IMG/VR virus record: IMGVR_UViG_3300044568_000967
Coordinates: 1-31,040 of that record
From: a virus
Reading direction: 5' to 3' (one strand)
Length of the DNA: 31,040 nucleotides
Part shown: one piece after another, positions 1 to 8,507 of the stretch
Position numbering within the stretch: position 1 is the first letter of the stretch
Layout: each line of letters starts with the position of its first letter
Notes under the pieces: model-generated
Database searches by the model: none
What the model was told of the DNA's origin: nothing
The model's input: only the letters and a program-made list of their open reading frames with translations
Program-made: the position numbers and the translations under genes

Positions 1-902
1 TATTGAACTCAACAAACTTTAAAGTAAAATCCAATGGTGATATCACAGCATCAAATGCTTTACTGAATGGTGGACAAATTGGTGGGTTTAGATTAACCGA
101 TACTGCGATATCTTCATCAAATGGATTATTATCTTTAAAATCAAATGGGCAAGTAACTGCATCAAATGCTTTATTGGATGGTGGTATTGTTGGTGGATTT
201 GTTCTAAATCAAACGTCAATAAGTTCGTCCGCTAAACAAATATCAGGTTCATTTTCCACTCCAAATTTGGCATTAAAATCGAATGGACAAATTACAGGGT
301 CAAACGTACTTATAGCTCGTGTTATTGAAGGTACTTACTACACGCTCATAGACACCACAAATGGTTTGGTCGATGCAAGAAATGTTGGTAGACAAATTGT
401 AAGTGATTATCATGGTATGACATTAGTAGGACAAGATACACCTGTGTATGTAAGTTCATCTGATTTGTATTTTCCAGTGCATATACTTCCTGGTGAAAAT
501 AAACTATTATGGGCGTTTACATTGTATGGTGCTAAAGGTGGAGCAAGTGCAGTAACACATGGCAGTCGAATAACAATATCAAAAGCAATCACAGGTTCAT
601 CTACAACTGATAGTTTATTTGATACTTGGGAAAATGAAACGATACTTGGTACATATACAATAGCATCATCAGCAGCATTTCCTGAAAGAAGTTTTTCGGG
701 AAATGTATATCCAACAGGAATGGAAATTCCATCAGACTTTCAAGGTAAGTATTGTTTGATAAAAGTTTTAGGTTATTCAAATGTATCAAGTGGTACGCCT
801 GATGGGAATACTAAAACTTATATACGAAATGTAACTTTAACCGCTACACGAGCATTCTCCGCCGTGTATAACGGATTTAATGAAGCCTCGTTGCCATCGT
901 AA
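1..902 (+). CDS. Tail-fibre / structural protein, 5' end missing
   Basis: The reading frame is already open at the left edge and ends at TAA 900-902, so the true start lies outside the window; the first in-frame TTG at base 3 should not be taken as a start. The visible 299 residues begin with three copies of a short module of the form K-S-N-G-x-(I/V)-T-(A/G)-S-N-x-L-(I/L), twice followed by a glycine-rich turn and an L-x-x-T-x-I-S-S-S stretch. Low-complexity Ser/Gly/Asn beta repeats of this kind are usual in phage fibre shafts. The last ~190 residues are non-repetitive and probably form a globular end domain. The next gene has a receptor-tip-like domain. The exact fibre type cannot be named. 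Confidence 0.75.
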   Translation, partial: LNSTNFKVKSNGDITASNALLNGGQIGGFRLTDTAISSSNGLLSLKSNGQVTASNALLDGGIVGGFVLNQTSISSSAKQISGSFSTPNLALKSNGQITGSNVLIARVIEGTYYTLIDTTNGLVDARNVGRQIVSDYHGMTLVGQDTPVYVSSSDLYFPVHILPGENKLLWAFTLYGAKGGASAVTHGSRITISKAITGSSTTDSLFDTWENETILGTYTIASSAAFPERSFSGNVYPTGMEIPSDFQGKYCLIKVLGYSNVSSGTPDGNTKTYIRNVTLTATRAFSAVYNGFNEASLPS

Positions 903-920
903 ATATAAAGGAAATTTAAT

Positions 921-1406
921 ATGACAGAATTCGCTAAATCGGGAACATATTCGGCCGGACTTTATTCGAAGTTTTATGACACTAATATATTTGGAGCTGA
1001 TACAAGCTGGACTTCATACACTCCAGAGTGGTCAAGTGCTGGAACACAACCATCAATTGGTAATGGTAGTAGAACTGGTAAATACAAAGTAATTGGTAAA
1101 ACTTGTTTTGTGAGAGGTAATATAGTAATGGGTTCGACTACCACATTTGGTACGGGCGAGTGGTATGTGTCAATGCCACTTACAGCATCAAACGCTGATG
1201 CTATTTTGATGACTGCACAATTATTAGATAATTTAAGTGCTTGGTACAATGCAACCATAAATGGTGCTCGTGCTGGGTTTAGTTATAAAACAGCAATACA
1301 ATACCAAGCGACTGGTGGAACTGCTAATGATGTAAACGCAACTCAACCATTTACATGGGTAAGTGGTGATAGATTTCTTTGGAATGGTTCATATGAGATT
1401 GCATAG
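921..1406 (+). CDS. Tail-fibre tip-like domain protein (161 aa)
   Basis: A short protein that starts 18 bases after the preceding fibre gene, with AAAGGA upstream of ATG 921. From about residue 33 it carries the pattern YTP-x-W then P-S-I-G-N-G-x-x-x-G-(K/R)-Y then G-K-x-x-F-V-R and S-T-T-T-F-G-T-G-x-W. I recognise this pattern as a recurrent small beta domain at the ends of phage and prophage tail fibres. It probably forms a trimeric distal or accessory piece of the fibre encoded just upstream. There is no signal peptide or membrane segment. Receptor-binding function is inferred from the domain and position, not seen directly. Confidence 0.65.
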   Translation: MTEFAKSGTYSAGLYSKFYDTNIFGADTSWTSYTPEWSSAGTQPSIGNGSRTGKYKVIGKTCFVRGNIVMGSTTTFGTGEWYVSMPLTASNADAILMTAQLLDNLSAWYNATINGARAGFSYKTAIQYQATGGTANDVNATQPFTWVSGDRFLWNGSYEIA

Positions 1407-1431
1407 AATTATAAAATAGATACTTATTATT

Positions 1432-3894
1432 ATGGGAAATATAATTAAAGAATGGGTTAAGTCCGTAATCGTTGAAGCTAATATTAAACGAGAGGTTGTT
1501 GTTTATGCTGGTAGATTCCAACCATTTCACAATGGTCACTATGCAACATACTCACATCTTGTTAAAAAATTTGGTAAAGAAAATGTCTTTATAGGTACTT
1601 CAAATCAACAAGGTGGGCCGAGACATCCATTTAATTTCAAAGAGAAACGTGAGATAATGGTAAAGATGTTTAACATCCCATCATCACAAATTGTTCAAGT
1701 AAAAAATCCATATGCTCCGACTGAAGTCATTTCAAAATTTGACGAAAGTTCTACCGCTTTTATCACTGTAGTTGGTGAGAAAGATGAAGCAAGGTTAGGT
1801 GGTAAGTATTTTAAAAAATACGATGGTAACCCTGAATTTGGATATAAAGAGCATGGATATGTTTATGTATCACCAAAACAACCAAATGCTATAAGCGGAA
1901 CGGATGTTAGGAACTGGTTATCAGCGTCTGAAGATTCTCAAAGAAAAGCTGGATTTAAAAAAGCTTATCCAAAATTTGACCCTAAAATTTACAATCTGAT
2001 TTCAACTCGATTATTAAAAGTGGAATCGATAATGGAAGAGTTCTTTAAAAGATTTGACATCAAGTCTTTGTTAGAAGGAGCTACATATGGAGCTGAAGCT
2101 GGTGAACCCGACACCATGTTTGTTATGCCGGGAAAAACTCGAAAACTTGGAGTAAAAAATCCCGGTCAAAAGGATGATGTCTGGTTTGTAAATGGTGGTT
2201 ACACTCAAATGCACTTTCCAAAAGCTGATGTTATCATTTCACCCGATGCTAAAGGTAGTTCTGATTACTATCAATATTCTTCCAAAAGAAATATTAGAAA
2301 TAATACTGATTTAGAAATACCACCCGTAAGTGATGATTTCACCACAGCCCAATCGGGAAGAAAAGAAGTTGATGTTCAAGATTTAAAAAAAGAACATGCG
2401 ATTCGAATTGGGTATGAAATCATAGAATATTCCATTGGAAAATTACCCCTTACTGAAAACTCCACAAGTATAGCTTATAATTTAGGTATGGAATTTTTAA
2501 ACTTTTTAGATGAGGATATTACTATTCCAATTAACATAGGTGACACTGTACTTGGTGGTAAATTTAAAAACAAAAGAGTAGTCGTAAAATCAATTGGTAA
2601 AAATGAAAAGGGTGATATCACAATTAATGATAAACCACTTCTTAAATTCAGATTGATTGATAAACTTGACGAAGGTATGTTAATGGAAGGTGGTGCTTAT
2701 GGACATATGGCTCACCCATTTGATACTGAAATGAATCTCACGTTTGGTGATTTAAAACAAATCATTAGTGGTGCTTTAAATGGTGAGTTGGAACTTGCCA
2801 GAGAAAAAACCGATGGTCAAGCTCTTGCCATTTCATGGAGAGATGATAAGGGTGGGTTGATTGCTGCTAGAAATAAAGGACATCTTGCTAATCGTGGTGA
2901 GAAAGCTCTTGATATTAGTGGAGTTGCAAGTAAGTTCCAAGGTCGTGGTGGTCTTACCGATGCTTACAACTTTGCCATGAAAGATTTGACATCGGCTATT
3001 AAAAGTTTGTCAAAGGCTCAACGAGATAAGATATTTAAACAAGGTGCAAAGTTCATGAACCTTGAAGTAATATGGCCTACGTCCGTTAACGTAATCCCAT
3101 ATGGCCAACCTCTTTTGGTATTTCATAATACAACCGAATATGATGAGAGTGGTGTGGCTATTGGTGCTGAGCAAAGTGATGCTAAAGTATTGGCTGGTAT
3201 GATTAAACAAGTTAATGCTGACGTTCAATCAAAATATACAATCCAAGGCCCACCTGTACAACAATTACCAAAGTCACAAAAACTTACATCATTAAAGTCA
3301 AAGTTTGAATCTCAACTTGGTAAGTTGCAAAAGCAATTCAATTTAAAAGATACGGATGGTGTAGCTGAATATCACCAGAGATGGTGGGAAAATTATGTTG
3401 ATACAAAATCACCATCTACAATTGACAACAAAACAAAAATGGGTCTTGTAAAACGATGGGCTTTCTACGACAAGTCATTCCGATTGGATAGTAAAAATAT
3501 AACCGATTCTAAAGTATTAGAATGGGCTCAAGGTGTCGACAAGAATGACCATGCTAAAATTGCAAAAGATAACATTAGACCATTTGAAGATATTTTCTTG
3601 GGTGTGGGTGCCGAGGTTCTTTCGTTTATGTCATCTGTATTGACCGTCAACCCCGATACAGCCGTTCGTAACATGAAAGACCGACTTGACCAAACAATCA
3701 AAGATGTTCAGAAATTAGGTGACCCTAAAAAGATTGCAAAATTAAGATTAGAATTAGAAAGACTTGCTGCTATTGGTGGTAAAGATAAGATTGTACCAAA
3801 TGAGGGTATTGTCTTTGTTTATAAAGGAAACACTTACAAACTCACTGGCACATTTGCACCATTGAATCAGATACTTGGTCTTTTCTATGAATAA
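1432..3894 (+). CDS. Two-domain nucleotidyltransferase: NMNAT-like N-terminus, ligase-like C-terminus
   Basis: An 820-residue protein. Residues 20-195 are an HxGH nucleotidyltransferase of the NMN adenylyltransferase/cytidylyltransferase class: GRFQPFHNGH at 27-36 and ISGTDVR at 154-160, matching the family ISxTxxR motif. Residues ~370-412 look like a small beta-barrel module. The C-terminal part has the ordered motifs of covalent nucleotidyltransferases (RNA/DNA ligases): KTDG at 459-462 (motif I), LEVIW with Glu545 (motif III), EGIVF at 791-795 (motif IV) and Lys803 (motif V). A helical insertion of about 170 residues lies between motifs III and IV. Boxes of type L-x-E-G-x-x-Y-G recur at 213-220 and 417-424, where domains appear to join. 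Start ATG 1432 has no clear Shine-Dalgarno. The HxGH domain is well supported; the ligase reading is an inference and the substrate is unknown. Confidence 0.75.
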   Translation: MGNIIKEWVKSVIVEANIKREVVVYAGRFQPFHNGHYATYSHLVKKFGKENVFIGTSNQQGGPRHPFNFKEKREIMVKMFNIPSSQIVQVKNPYAPTEVISKFDESSTAFITVVGEKDEARLGGKYFKKYDGNPEFGYKEHGYVYVSPKQPNAISGTDVRNWLSASEDSQRKAGFKKAYPKFDPKIYNLISTRLLKVESIMEEFFKRFDIKSLLEGATYGAEAGEPDTMFVMPGKTRKLGVKNPGQKDDVWFVNGGYTQMHFPKADVIISPDAKGSSDYYQYSSKRNIRNNTDLEIPPVSDDFTTAQSGRKEVDVQDLKKEHAIRIGYEIIEYSIGKLPLTENSTSIAYNLGMEFLNFLDEDITIPINIGDTVLGGKFKNKRVVVKSIGKNEKGDITINDKPLLKFRLIDKLDEGMLMEGGAYGHMAHPFDTEMNLTFGDLKQIISGALNGELELAREKTDGQALAISWRDDKGGLIAARNKGHLANRGEKALDISGVASKFQGRGGLTDAYNFAMKDLTSAIKSLSKAQRDKIFKQGAKFMNLEVIWPTSVNVIPYGQPLLVFHNTTEYDESGVAIGAEQSDAKVLAGMIKQVNADVQSKYTIQGPPVQQLPKSQKLTSLKSKFESQLGKLQKQFNLKDTDGVAEYHQRWWENYVDTKSPSTIDNKTKMGLVKRWAFYDKSFRLDSKNITDSKVLEWAQGVDKNDHAKIAKDNIRPFEDIFLGVGAEVLSFMSSVLTVNPDTAVRNMKDRLDQTIKDVQKLGDPKKIAKLRLELERLAAIGGKDKIVPNEGIVFVYKGNTYKLTGTFAPLNQILGLFYE

Positions 3895-3900
3895 TTTTTT

Positions 3901-3909
3901 ATATTTATA
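3901..3909 (+). promoter_or_regulatory. Candidate late promoter, TATTTAT motif
   Basis: ATATTTATA between two genes, 18 bases before ATG 3928. It is the centre of a perfect palindrome (TTATAT-TT-ATATAA, 3899-3912). It is one of about eleven intergenic TATTTAT copies in the window. Confidence 0.4.
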
Positions 3910-3927
3910 TAATGAAACAAAAAAGTT

Positions 3928-4530
3928 ATGGCAAACGATAAATTAAAAAATGTAAAAGCGGTCAAAGAGATGTTGGCCGGAACTCACAAAACACAAACTC
4001 GTAAAAGTATTACATTTGGTGAAAGTGTTGACTATGTAAAACGTGAAGTTGGTGAACAATGGTCAGACGAAGAGGGTAATTTGTGGGAACAAAAAAAAGG
4101 TTACAAAGTTAAACTTGGTAAACTTTCAGATTTAAGAAATGAACTAAAAACATTTCCAAATTGTCCAAAAGAAACGTGCACTTGTAAAAAACCATCAAGA
4201 GCTGATGAGAAAATGAAAGCTTTTCATGGTATGTGTTTGGATTGTGTAATTGATATGGAACATCAGTTGCAAATTCAAGGTAAGTACGAAGAATACGAAC
4301 GTGAGAAAATATTAAACAATGCAAAAGCTTGGTTAAAACAAGCTGAAGTTGAAAAAGAAGTTTTAAAAGCCGGATTAAGAACTCAATATATAAATGAAGA
4401 TGGTTCATTTGAAGATTGGTCTGGTGGTATGTCATTTGAGGAATTTGAAGCAAAGTTAGATTCCGATTTTGAAAAATTTAGAACCGAATTTATAGCAAAA
4501 TTAGAAAACCCAACCGAAACTAACGTATAG
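3928..4530 (+). CDS. Conserved-type phage protein with cysteine cluster, unknown function
   Basis: A 200-residue hydrophilic protein I cannot assign. A cysteine group C-x4-C-x-C near residue 80, followed by C-x2-C near residue 107, could bind zinc. The second half is rich in Lys and Glu with long predicted helices and probably forms a coiled coil; the C-terminus is acidic. There is no signal peptide or membrane segment. The start lacks a Shine-Dalgarno and is preceded by an A-run ending AAAAAAGTTATGG, the same context as the bS21 gene at 17672. It lies between the two-domain nucleotidyltransferase and two modular proteins, and its own TATTTAT motif suggests a separate transcript. Unlike its neighbours it does not begin with an (L/I)xE leader. 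Confidence 0.8.
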   Translation: MANDKLKNVKAVKEMLAGTHKTQTRKSITFGESVDYVKREVGEQWSDEEGNLWEQKKGYKVKLGKLSDLRNELKTFPNCPKETCTCKKPSRADEKMKAFHGMCLDCVIDMEHQLQIQGKYEEYEREKILNNAKAWLKQAEVEKEVLKAGLRTQYINEDGSFEDWSGGMSFEEFEAKLDSDFEKFRTEFIAKLENPTETNV

Positions 4531-4554
4531 AATACGAAAGTGTAATAAACTACC

Positions 4555-4561
4555 TATTTAT
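4555..4561 (+). promoter_or_regulatory. Candidate late promoter, TATTTAT motif
   Basis: CTATTTATTT lies 19 bases before ATG 4581 and directly before the strong GAGGGAG ribosome-binding site. Confidence 0.4.
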
Positions 4562-4580
4562 TTCTTGAGGGAGACATATT

Positions 4581-5051
4581 ATGAGATTAAAATCACTTAT
4601 AACCGAATCTAAAAAAGTCAATGAATCCACCATGGGTGAAATTGATATTATGGTTCAAGAAGCAGAAACCTTTCAAGATTTCGTAAAGGAATTTAAAAAA
4701 GAATTTCCAAACTTTGATTTGACCAAAGACGCTCTTGTCTGGTTAAAGGGTATGTATACCAACAATAAAAGAAATGAATCGGTAATCAAAGAATCCAACT
4801 ATAAAGTTTACCACAATACCTATACTTCAGCGATTCAAACCGCATTGGAATATGCTAAAAAAGCTGGGTACGACTTTGATGATGACGAAACTTCACGAGA
4901 AATTGGATTAGGTCCAAAAAAACCATCGGAAGGAAAAACCAATAGATTTATAATCTCCCTTACAAAAGGTGGTAAACCACAACGTAAAGCTTTACAAATT
5001 CAAGTATACGGAATGCGTAACGCATATGAACTGAACGTTTATATTTCATAA
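4581..5051 (+). CDS. Putative head-associated protein with (L/I)xE leader, unknown function
   Basis: A 156-residue protein starting MRLKSLITE then Ser, a leader like the T4 capsid-targeting peptide that the prohead protease removes after (L/I)xE. A second, Asn/Glu-rich boundary (NESVIKES) lies near residue 66. The C-terminal ~85 residues form a compact domain: an alanine-rich helix with the ending AKKAGYDFDDDE, then G-x-G-P-K-K-P-S-E-G-K-T-N-R, then beta strands ending in Y-E-L-N-V-Y. I have seen this pattern in other aquatic T4-like phages but know of no function. GAGGGAG sits at good spacing upstream. The next gene starts 8 bases downstream, so the two are probably co-transcribed. Packaging inside the head is an inference from the leader. 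Confidence 0.8.
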   Translation: MRLKSLITESKKVNESTMGEIDIMVQEAETFQDFVKEFKKEFPNFDLTKDALVWLKGMYTNNKRNESVIKESNYKVYHNTYTSAIQTALEYAKKAGYDFDDDETSREIGLGPKKPSEGKTNRFIISLTKGGKPQRKALQIQVYGMRNAYELNVYIS

Positions 5052-5059
5052 GGAATCTA

Positions 5060-7189
5060 ATGGGTACTAAAAAAGATTTATATGTTAAGTTGGTAGAATC
5101 TCTCCAAAAATTACAAGAAGAAAACGAACCCACAAACCCAGCTCTTTGGTCAAGAGCCGTTGCTGCTGCTAAAGCTAAATATGATGTGTATCCATCTGCG
5201 TATGCTAACGCATTTGCTTCTAAATGGTACAAAGAAAAAGGTGGTAGTTGGAAAACCAAAAAAGAATCTATAAGTGAAGATAGCCCATGTTGGGATGGCT
5301 ATAAACAAGTGGGTATGAAAATGAAAAACGGAAAACAAGTACCAAATTGTGTACAAGAAGGTTCTACATTTAAAATTACAAATACAATTACTAAAAAAGA
5401 ATGGGCTAAAACGCCAAAGGATTATAAATCGGTAATTGATGGTGTACATTATGTAATGAAGATGACCGATAAAGGCACAGCATTAGTTCCTGTTAAGATT
5501 GTTGAAATGACAGTAACCGAAGCAAATGTTGGTGATTTCGAGATTGGTGATTTTGTTCATTTTAAATCTAAAAACAAAACCGGAATGGTAATGAAGATTA
5601 GTGGTAACAAAGTTACTATTAATACCCTTAATGGACCTTTTACTGGTGATATTAAAGATATTCAAGTTTTATATCAAGATGGTGTTGAAGAATCACACAG
5701 CGGTGACCCAAATGACCGATATGTTGTTAGACCATGTAAGAATCCAAAAGAACCATGGGCTGTATGGGAAGGTGAAGTTAGGGTAAAGGGATTCGCTACC
5801 AAAGAAGAAGCCCAAGCATTTGCAGACGCAAAAAACAAAGAACAATTTGGTGAGGCTACTGATTCTGAAGAAGAAGATTTTCATATGAAGCTTGACAAGT
5901 TGGTTCATTCCACATTTGGTATGAGTCCTGACGAAGAAAAGAACGAAGCAACTACATCAGATGTAATCAAAGATTTAGATAAAGTAAAAAATGATTTACT
6001 TAAAAAAATCGAGGTATTGATTGCTAAAAAGAAAAAACTTTATTCCGATGTTGACATCGAATCTCCAATGAGTGATGATGAAAAAAAACTGGATAAAGAA
6101 ATTGCAGATTTATTCTCAAAAATCAATCAATTAGTTCTTCAGAAACGAAACTTGAAAAAAGAATCTGTAACTGAAGGTAATGCTTTTACCGGCGCTTTGT
6201 TTAAAGCTCGTCAAGAAGGATTGACCGAATTCGAATTTAACGGAAAAATGTATCCTGTTAAAAAGCTCGATGAGGAATCTGATGAAAAAGAAGAAAAGTT
6301 AGAAGAATCAAAAACTAACATTCTTAAAAAAATCATCAAAGAAGAATATCACGCTATTAAATCATTCATGGAACAAAATGGTATGGAGATTGGTAAAGTC
6401 TATTCTAATCCCGTAGCAAAATCATTCATCAAAGAAGATGAAGAAGAAGTTGTTGATGAGTATGATGTTGAAAACTATGAAGAGACTGTTGATTTCAAAG
6501 AGTTTTTAGAATCTTACATGAAATCTGAAAGAGCCGAATTGCGAGAGTTGAAATTTAAATCAGCCGGCGTTAAAGAATTACTTACTACAATTTTCAACAA
6601 TAAAAATCTATTACCTAAACTTGGATTTAAGACATTCAAAGAAGTTCTTGAATTCATAAAGTTTGGTGACCAAGAAGAACAAGCTGAACTCGAAACAAAA
6701 CTTAAAAAGTTAGGCGTTCAAGTTCCTGTTTTTGAATCCAATCTAAAAGAAATGAATCTTGCTTCGGCTGGAGTTAAAGAAGTGTTGAAACAATTATATT
6801 CTGATAAGAAGCTTGTACAATATTTGGGATTCAAAGACTTTAAAGGTGCTGTCTACTTTATCAAAAATGGTATGTGGTCAGACTTTGAAGAACTCCGTGA
6901 TGATATTGCAAAATACAAAAAACAATTGGGTGAGGCTGAATACCAAGGTCGTAAAGTAAAACTTGGTAAGATTATGCAGGGTGATGTTAAGAAGTTCAAA
7001 GTATACGTTAAAAACGACAAAGGTAATGTTGTTAAAGTAAACTTTGGTCAAGGTGGTGATGCTAAAGGTGGTACTATGAGAATTCGTAAGAATAATCCAG
7101 AGGCTAGAGCATCATTCAGAGCACGTCACAATTGTGATAGTCCAGGTCCAAGATGGAAGGCTCGTTATTGGTCTTGTAAAAAGTGGTAA
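5060..7189 (+). CDS. Modular 709-residue phage protein, putative processed head protein
   Basis: Residues 27-66 carry a W-S-R-A-V-A-A-A-K-x-K-Y-D-V-Y-P-S-A-Y-A-N-A pattern followed by KWYKEKGG, a conserved phage domain (I believe the DUF5872 type). After it come SPCW...VPNC (74-96), a KOW/SH3-like strand region (~155-200), an RPCKNP...GFATKEEAQAFA module (~225-265), a coiled coil (~300-365), and the EGN-F...FEFNGKMYPV module (~372-403) that also occurs in the protein at 15725. A duplicated ~63-residue unit follows (6539-6931), then a C-terminal cysteine domain with S-F-R-A-R-H-N-C and YWSCKKW. Linkers ESISE (69-73) and ESVTE (368-372) separate modules and fit a hydrophobic-x-E protease site. 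AAGGA precedes ATG 5060. No enzyme motif is visible. Confidence 0.8.
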   Translation: MGTKKDLYVKLVESLQKLQEENEPTNPALWSRAVAAAKAKYDVYPSAYANAFASKWYKEKGGSWKTKKESISEDSPCWDGYKQVGMKMKNGKQVPNCVQEGSTFKITNTITKKEWAKTPKDYKSVIDGVHYVMKMTDKGTALVPVKIVEMTVTEANVGDFEIGDFVHFKSKNKTGMVMKISGNKVTINTLNGPFTGDIKDIQVLYQDGVEESHSGDPNDRYVVRPCKNPKEPWAVWEGEVRVKGFATKEEAQAFADAKNKEQFGEATDSEEEDFHMKLDKLVHSTFGMSPDEEKNEATTSDVIKDLDKVKNDLLKKIEVLIAKKKKLYSDVDIESPMSDDEKKLDKEIADLFSKINQLVLQKRNLKKESVTEGNAFTGALFKARQEGLTEFEFNGKMYPVKKLDEESDEKEEKLEESKTNILKKIIKEEYHAIKSFMEQNGMEIGKVYSNPVAKSFIKEDEEEVVDEYDVENYEETVDFKEFLESYMKSERAELRELKFKSAGVKELLTTIFNNKNLLPKLGFKTFKEVLEFIKFGDQEEQAELETKLKKLGVQVPVFESNLKEMNLASAGVKEVLKQLYSDKKLVQYLGFKDFKGAVYFIKNGMWSDFEELRDDIAKYKKQLGEAEYQGRKVKLGKIMQGDVKKFKVYVKNDKGNVVKVNFGQGGDAKGGTMRIRKNNPEARASFRARHNCDSPGPRWKARYWSCKKW
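6539..6931 (+). repeat. Internal duplication within the 709-residue protein
   Basis: Two ~63-residue copies (6539-6727 and 6743-6931) share the core SAGVKE(L/V)L, then a basic patch, then LGFK(T/D)FK and FIK. They are separated by a short ESNLKE linker. The nucleotide sequences have clearly diverged, so the duplication is old. Confidence 0.7.
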
Positions 7190-7204
7190 TTTATTAATTT
7201 GAAA

Positions 7205-7218
7205 ACAATACTTATTGT
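7205..7218. promoter_or_regulatory. Palindrome with TACTTAT, upstream of glycosyltransferase
   Basis: ACAATA-CT-TATTGT is a perfect 6-bp inverted repeat 12 bases before ATG 7231. It encloses TACTTAT, one base different from the TATTTAT motif found upstream of other units, so it may be a weaker promoter or an operator-like site. Confidence 0.3.
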
Positions 7219-7230
7219 AAACAAGTTTTG

Positions 7231-8178
7231 ATGAAGGTTTACCACGTCTACATAATTCGTAACAGAGAACCAGAGACATTTGAATTAATAACTCATATGT
7301 ATTCTTGTATAAATCACAGGAACGTCAACCCAGATGTTCCATTGTCTTTAATAACGGATTCAAAAACAAAAGAATTCTACGATAAATGGAAAATCACAAG
7401 TTTATATGACGAAGTGATTACAAATTTCTTTGACGACTACCCATATGATAGAATATCTCATAATTTTTGGGCGTCTCCAAAGATTTGGGCTATGGGTAAG
7501 TTAAAAGCTCCATTTATTATACTCGATACTGATTTACTATTACACAATCCGTTAAGTACATACACAAATTGTGACCTTGCGTATCTACATAGAGAGACTA
7601 GCGTCTCATATCCAAACATTTTTGATGTACATGGGCCGGAAGGGTTTGTTTGGGACGATGATATGTTGAAATCGTTCAGAAACACCCAACCGATGAATTG
7701 TGCTGTAATTGGTATGTTTAATGATTCGTTCAAATCTGATTTTGTGAAACGTTATTTTGATTTTGTATTGGATTCGAGTGGTGATGTATCATATGCTACC
7801 GAACATTCACATAGAATGCAACCATTATCATCAGCACAAATAATGATGGAACAATGGTTCATCGCTGCTCTTGCTAATTATTGGACATATGTTTTAAATG
7901 TTCCAATAAAAACACAAGCGGTGTGTAAAGTTTTGTATTCATCTGAAGGATTCTTTACATATGATATGGATATGGGTCATGATGTTGCTTCTCCTGAATT
8001 AAACAATACATTGTATCACTTATGGGGCGCTAAACAATATCAAAACGACAAAACCCATGAACTACACATCTCAACCCGAGATATGTTATATGGTGGTAAA
8101 CACCTTGTCGAGTCGAGTTCTCATTATAACATTCTAAAAGAACCATTTGACAAATTGTTGACCGATTTATTTAATTAA
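7231..8178 (+). CDS. Putative glycosyltransferase (GT-A-like, DXD motif)
   Basis: A 315-residue soluble protein. ATG 7231 is preferred over the TTG one codon earlier. Residues 94-107 read as a hydrophobic strand ending FIILDTDLLLHN, the classical strand plus DXD (Asp99-Thr-Asp101) that binds the metal and nucleotide sugar in GT-A glycosyltransferases. A W-A-S-P-K-I-W-A pattern precedes it and N-C-A-V-I-G lies further on, as in the phage/bacterial families annotated as DUF6734-like glycosyltransferases. There is no signal peptide or membrane segment, so it should act in the host cytoplasm. The acceptor is unknown: phage DNA bases, a host surface precursor, or virion proteins rich in Ser/Asn such as the fibre proteins here. 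It stands alone between the modular proteins and the lysis-like cassette. Confidence 0.7.
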   Translation: MKVYHVYIIRNREPETFELITHMYSCINHRNVNPDVPLSLITDSKTKEFYDKWKITSLYDEVITNFFDDYPYDRISHNFWASPKIWAMGKLKAPFIILDTDLLLHNPLSTYTNCDLAYLHRETSVSYPNIFDVHGPEGFVWDDDMLKSFRNTQPMNCAVIGMFNDSFKSDFVKRYFDFVLDSSGDVSYATEHSHRMQPLSSAQIMMEQWFIAALANYWTYVLNVPIKTQAVCKVLYSSEGFFTYDMDMGHDVASPELNNTLYHLWGAKQYQNDKTHELHISTRDMLYGGKHLVESSSHYNILKEPFDKLLTDLFN

Positions 8179-8189
8179 TTAAAAATCAA

Positions 8190-8196
8190 TATTTAT
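8190..8196 (+). promoter_or_regulatory. Candidate late promoter, TATTTAT motif
   Basis: AATATTTATTT lies 17 bases before ATG 8214 and just after the glycosyltransferase stop. It could drive the small membrane-protein cassette. Confidence 0.4.
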
Positions 8197-8213
8197 TTTA
8201 AAATAGGAATATT

Positions 8214-8507
8214 ATGAAAACACTAACAAAAATTTGGAATTGGATTTTGGGTAAGACAAACATTGACGAAAAGGTCATGGAAACTGTATCCCAAGTTAAA
8301 AAAGAAGTTGAAGTTGTTAAAGAACAAATCAACGTTGTAGAAAAAAAAGTTGTTGAGACTAAAGCTGCTGTAAAAGAAGTTAAAAAGTCAGCTAACAAAC
8401 CTAAAGGTTCTGCAAATGCTTCTGCCGGTCAAGTTAAACCAAAGAAGAGATACTATCCAAAGAAAAAAGGCTCATCTGCAGCCTCTGCTGGTAAAGTAAC
8501 CAAGTAA
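8214..8507 (+). CDS. Small coiled-coil protein with basic tail, unknown function
   Basis: A 97-residue protein. Residues 1-12 are amphipathic and Trp-rich (two Trp near 8-10). Residues 18-60 form a heptad-rich coiled coil full of Val, Lys and Glu. The C-terminal third is very basic (KPKKRYYPKKK) and flanked by two copies of G-S-(A/S)-x-A-S-A-G-(Q/K)-V. TAGGA precedes ATG 8214. Its TAA overlaps the next ATG by one base (TAATG), so translation of the two is probably coupled. The basic tail could contact nucleic acid or membrane phosphates. I do not recognise a family. Confidence 0.75.
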   Translation: MKTLTKIWNWILGKTNIDEKVMETVSQVKKEVEVVKEQINVVEKKVVETKAAVKEVKKSANKPKGSANASAGQVKPKKRYYPKKKGSSAASAGKVTK

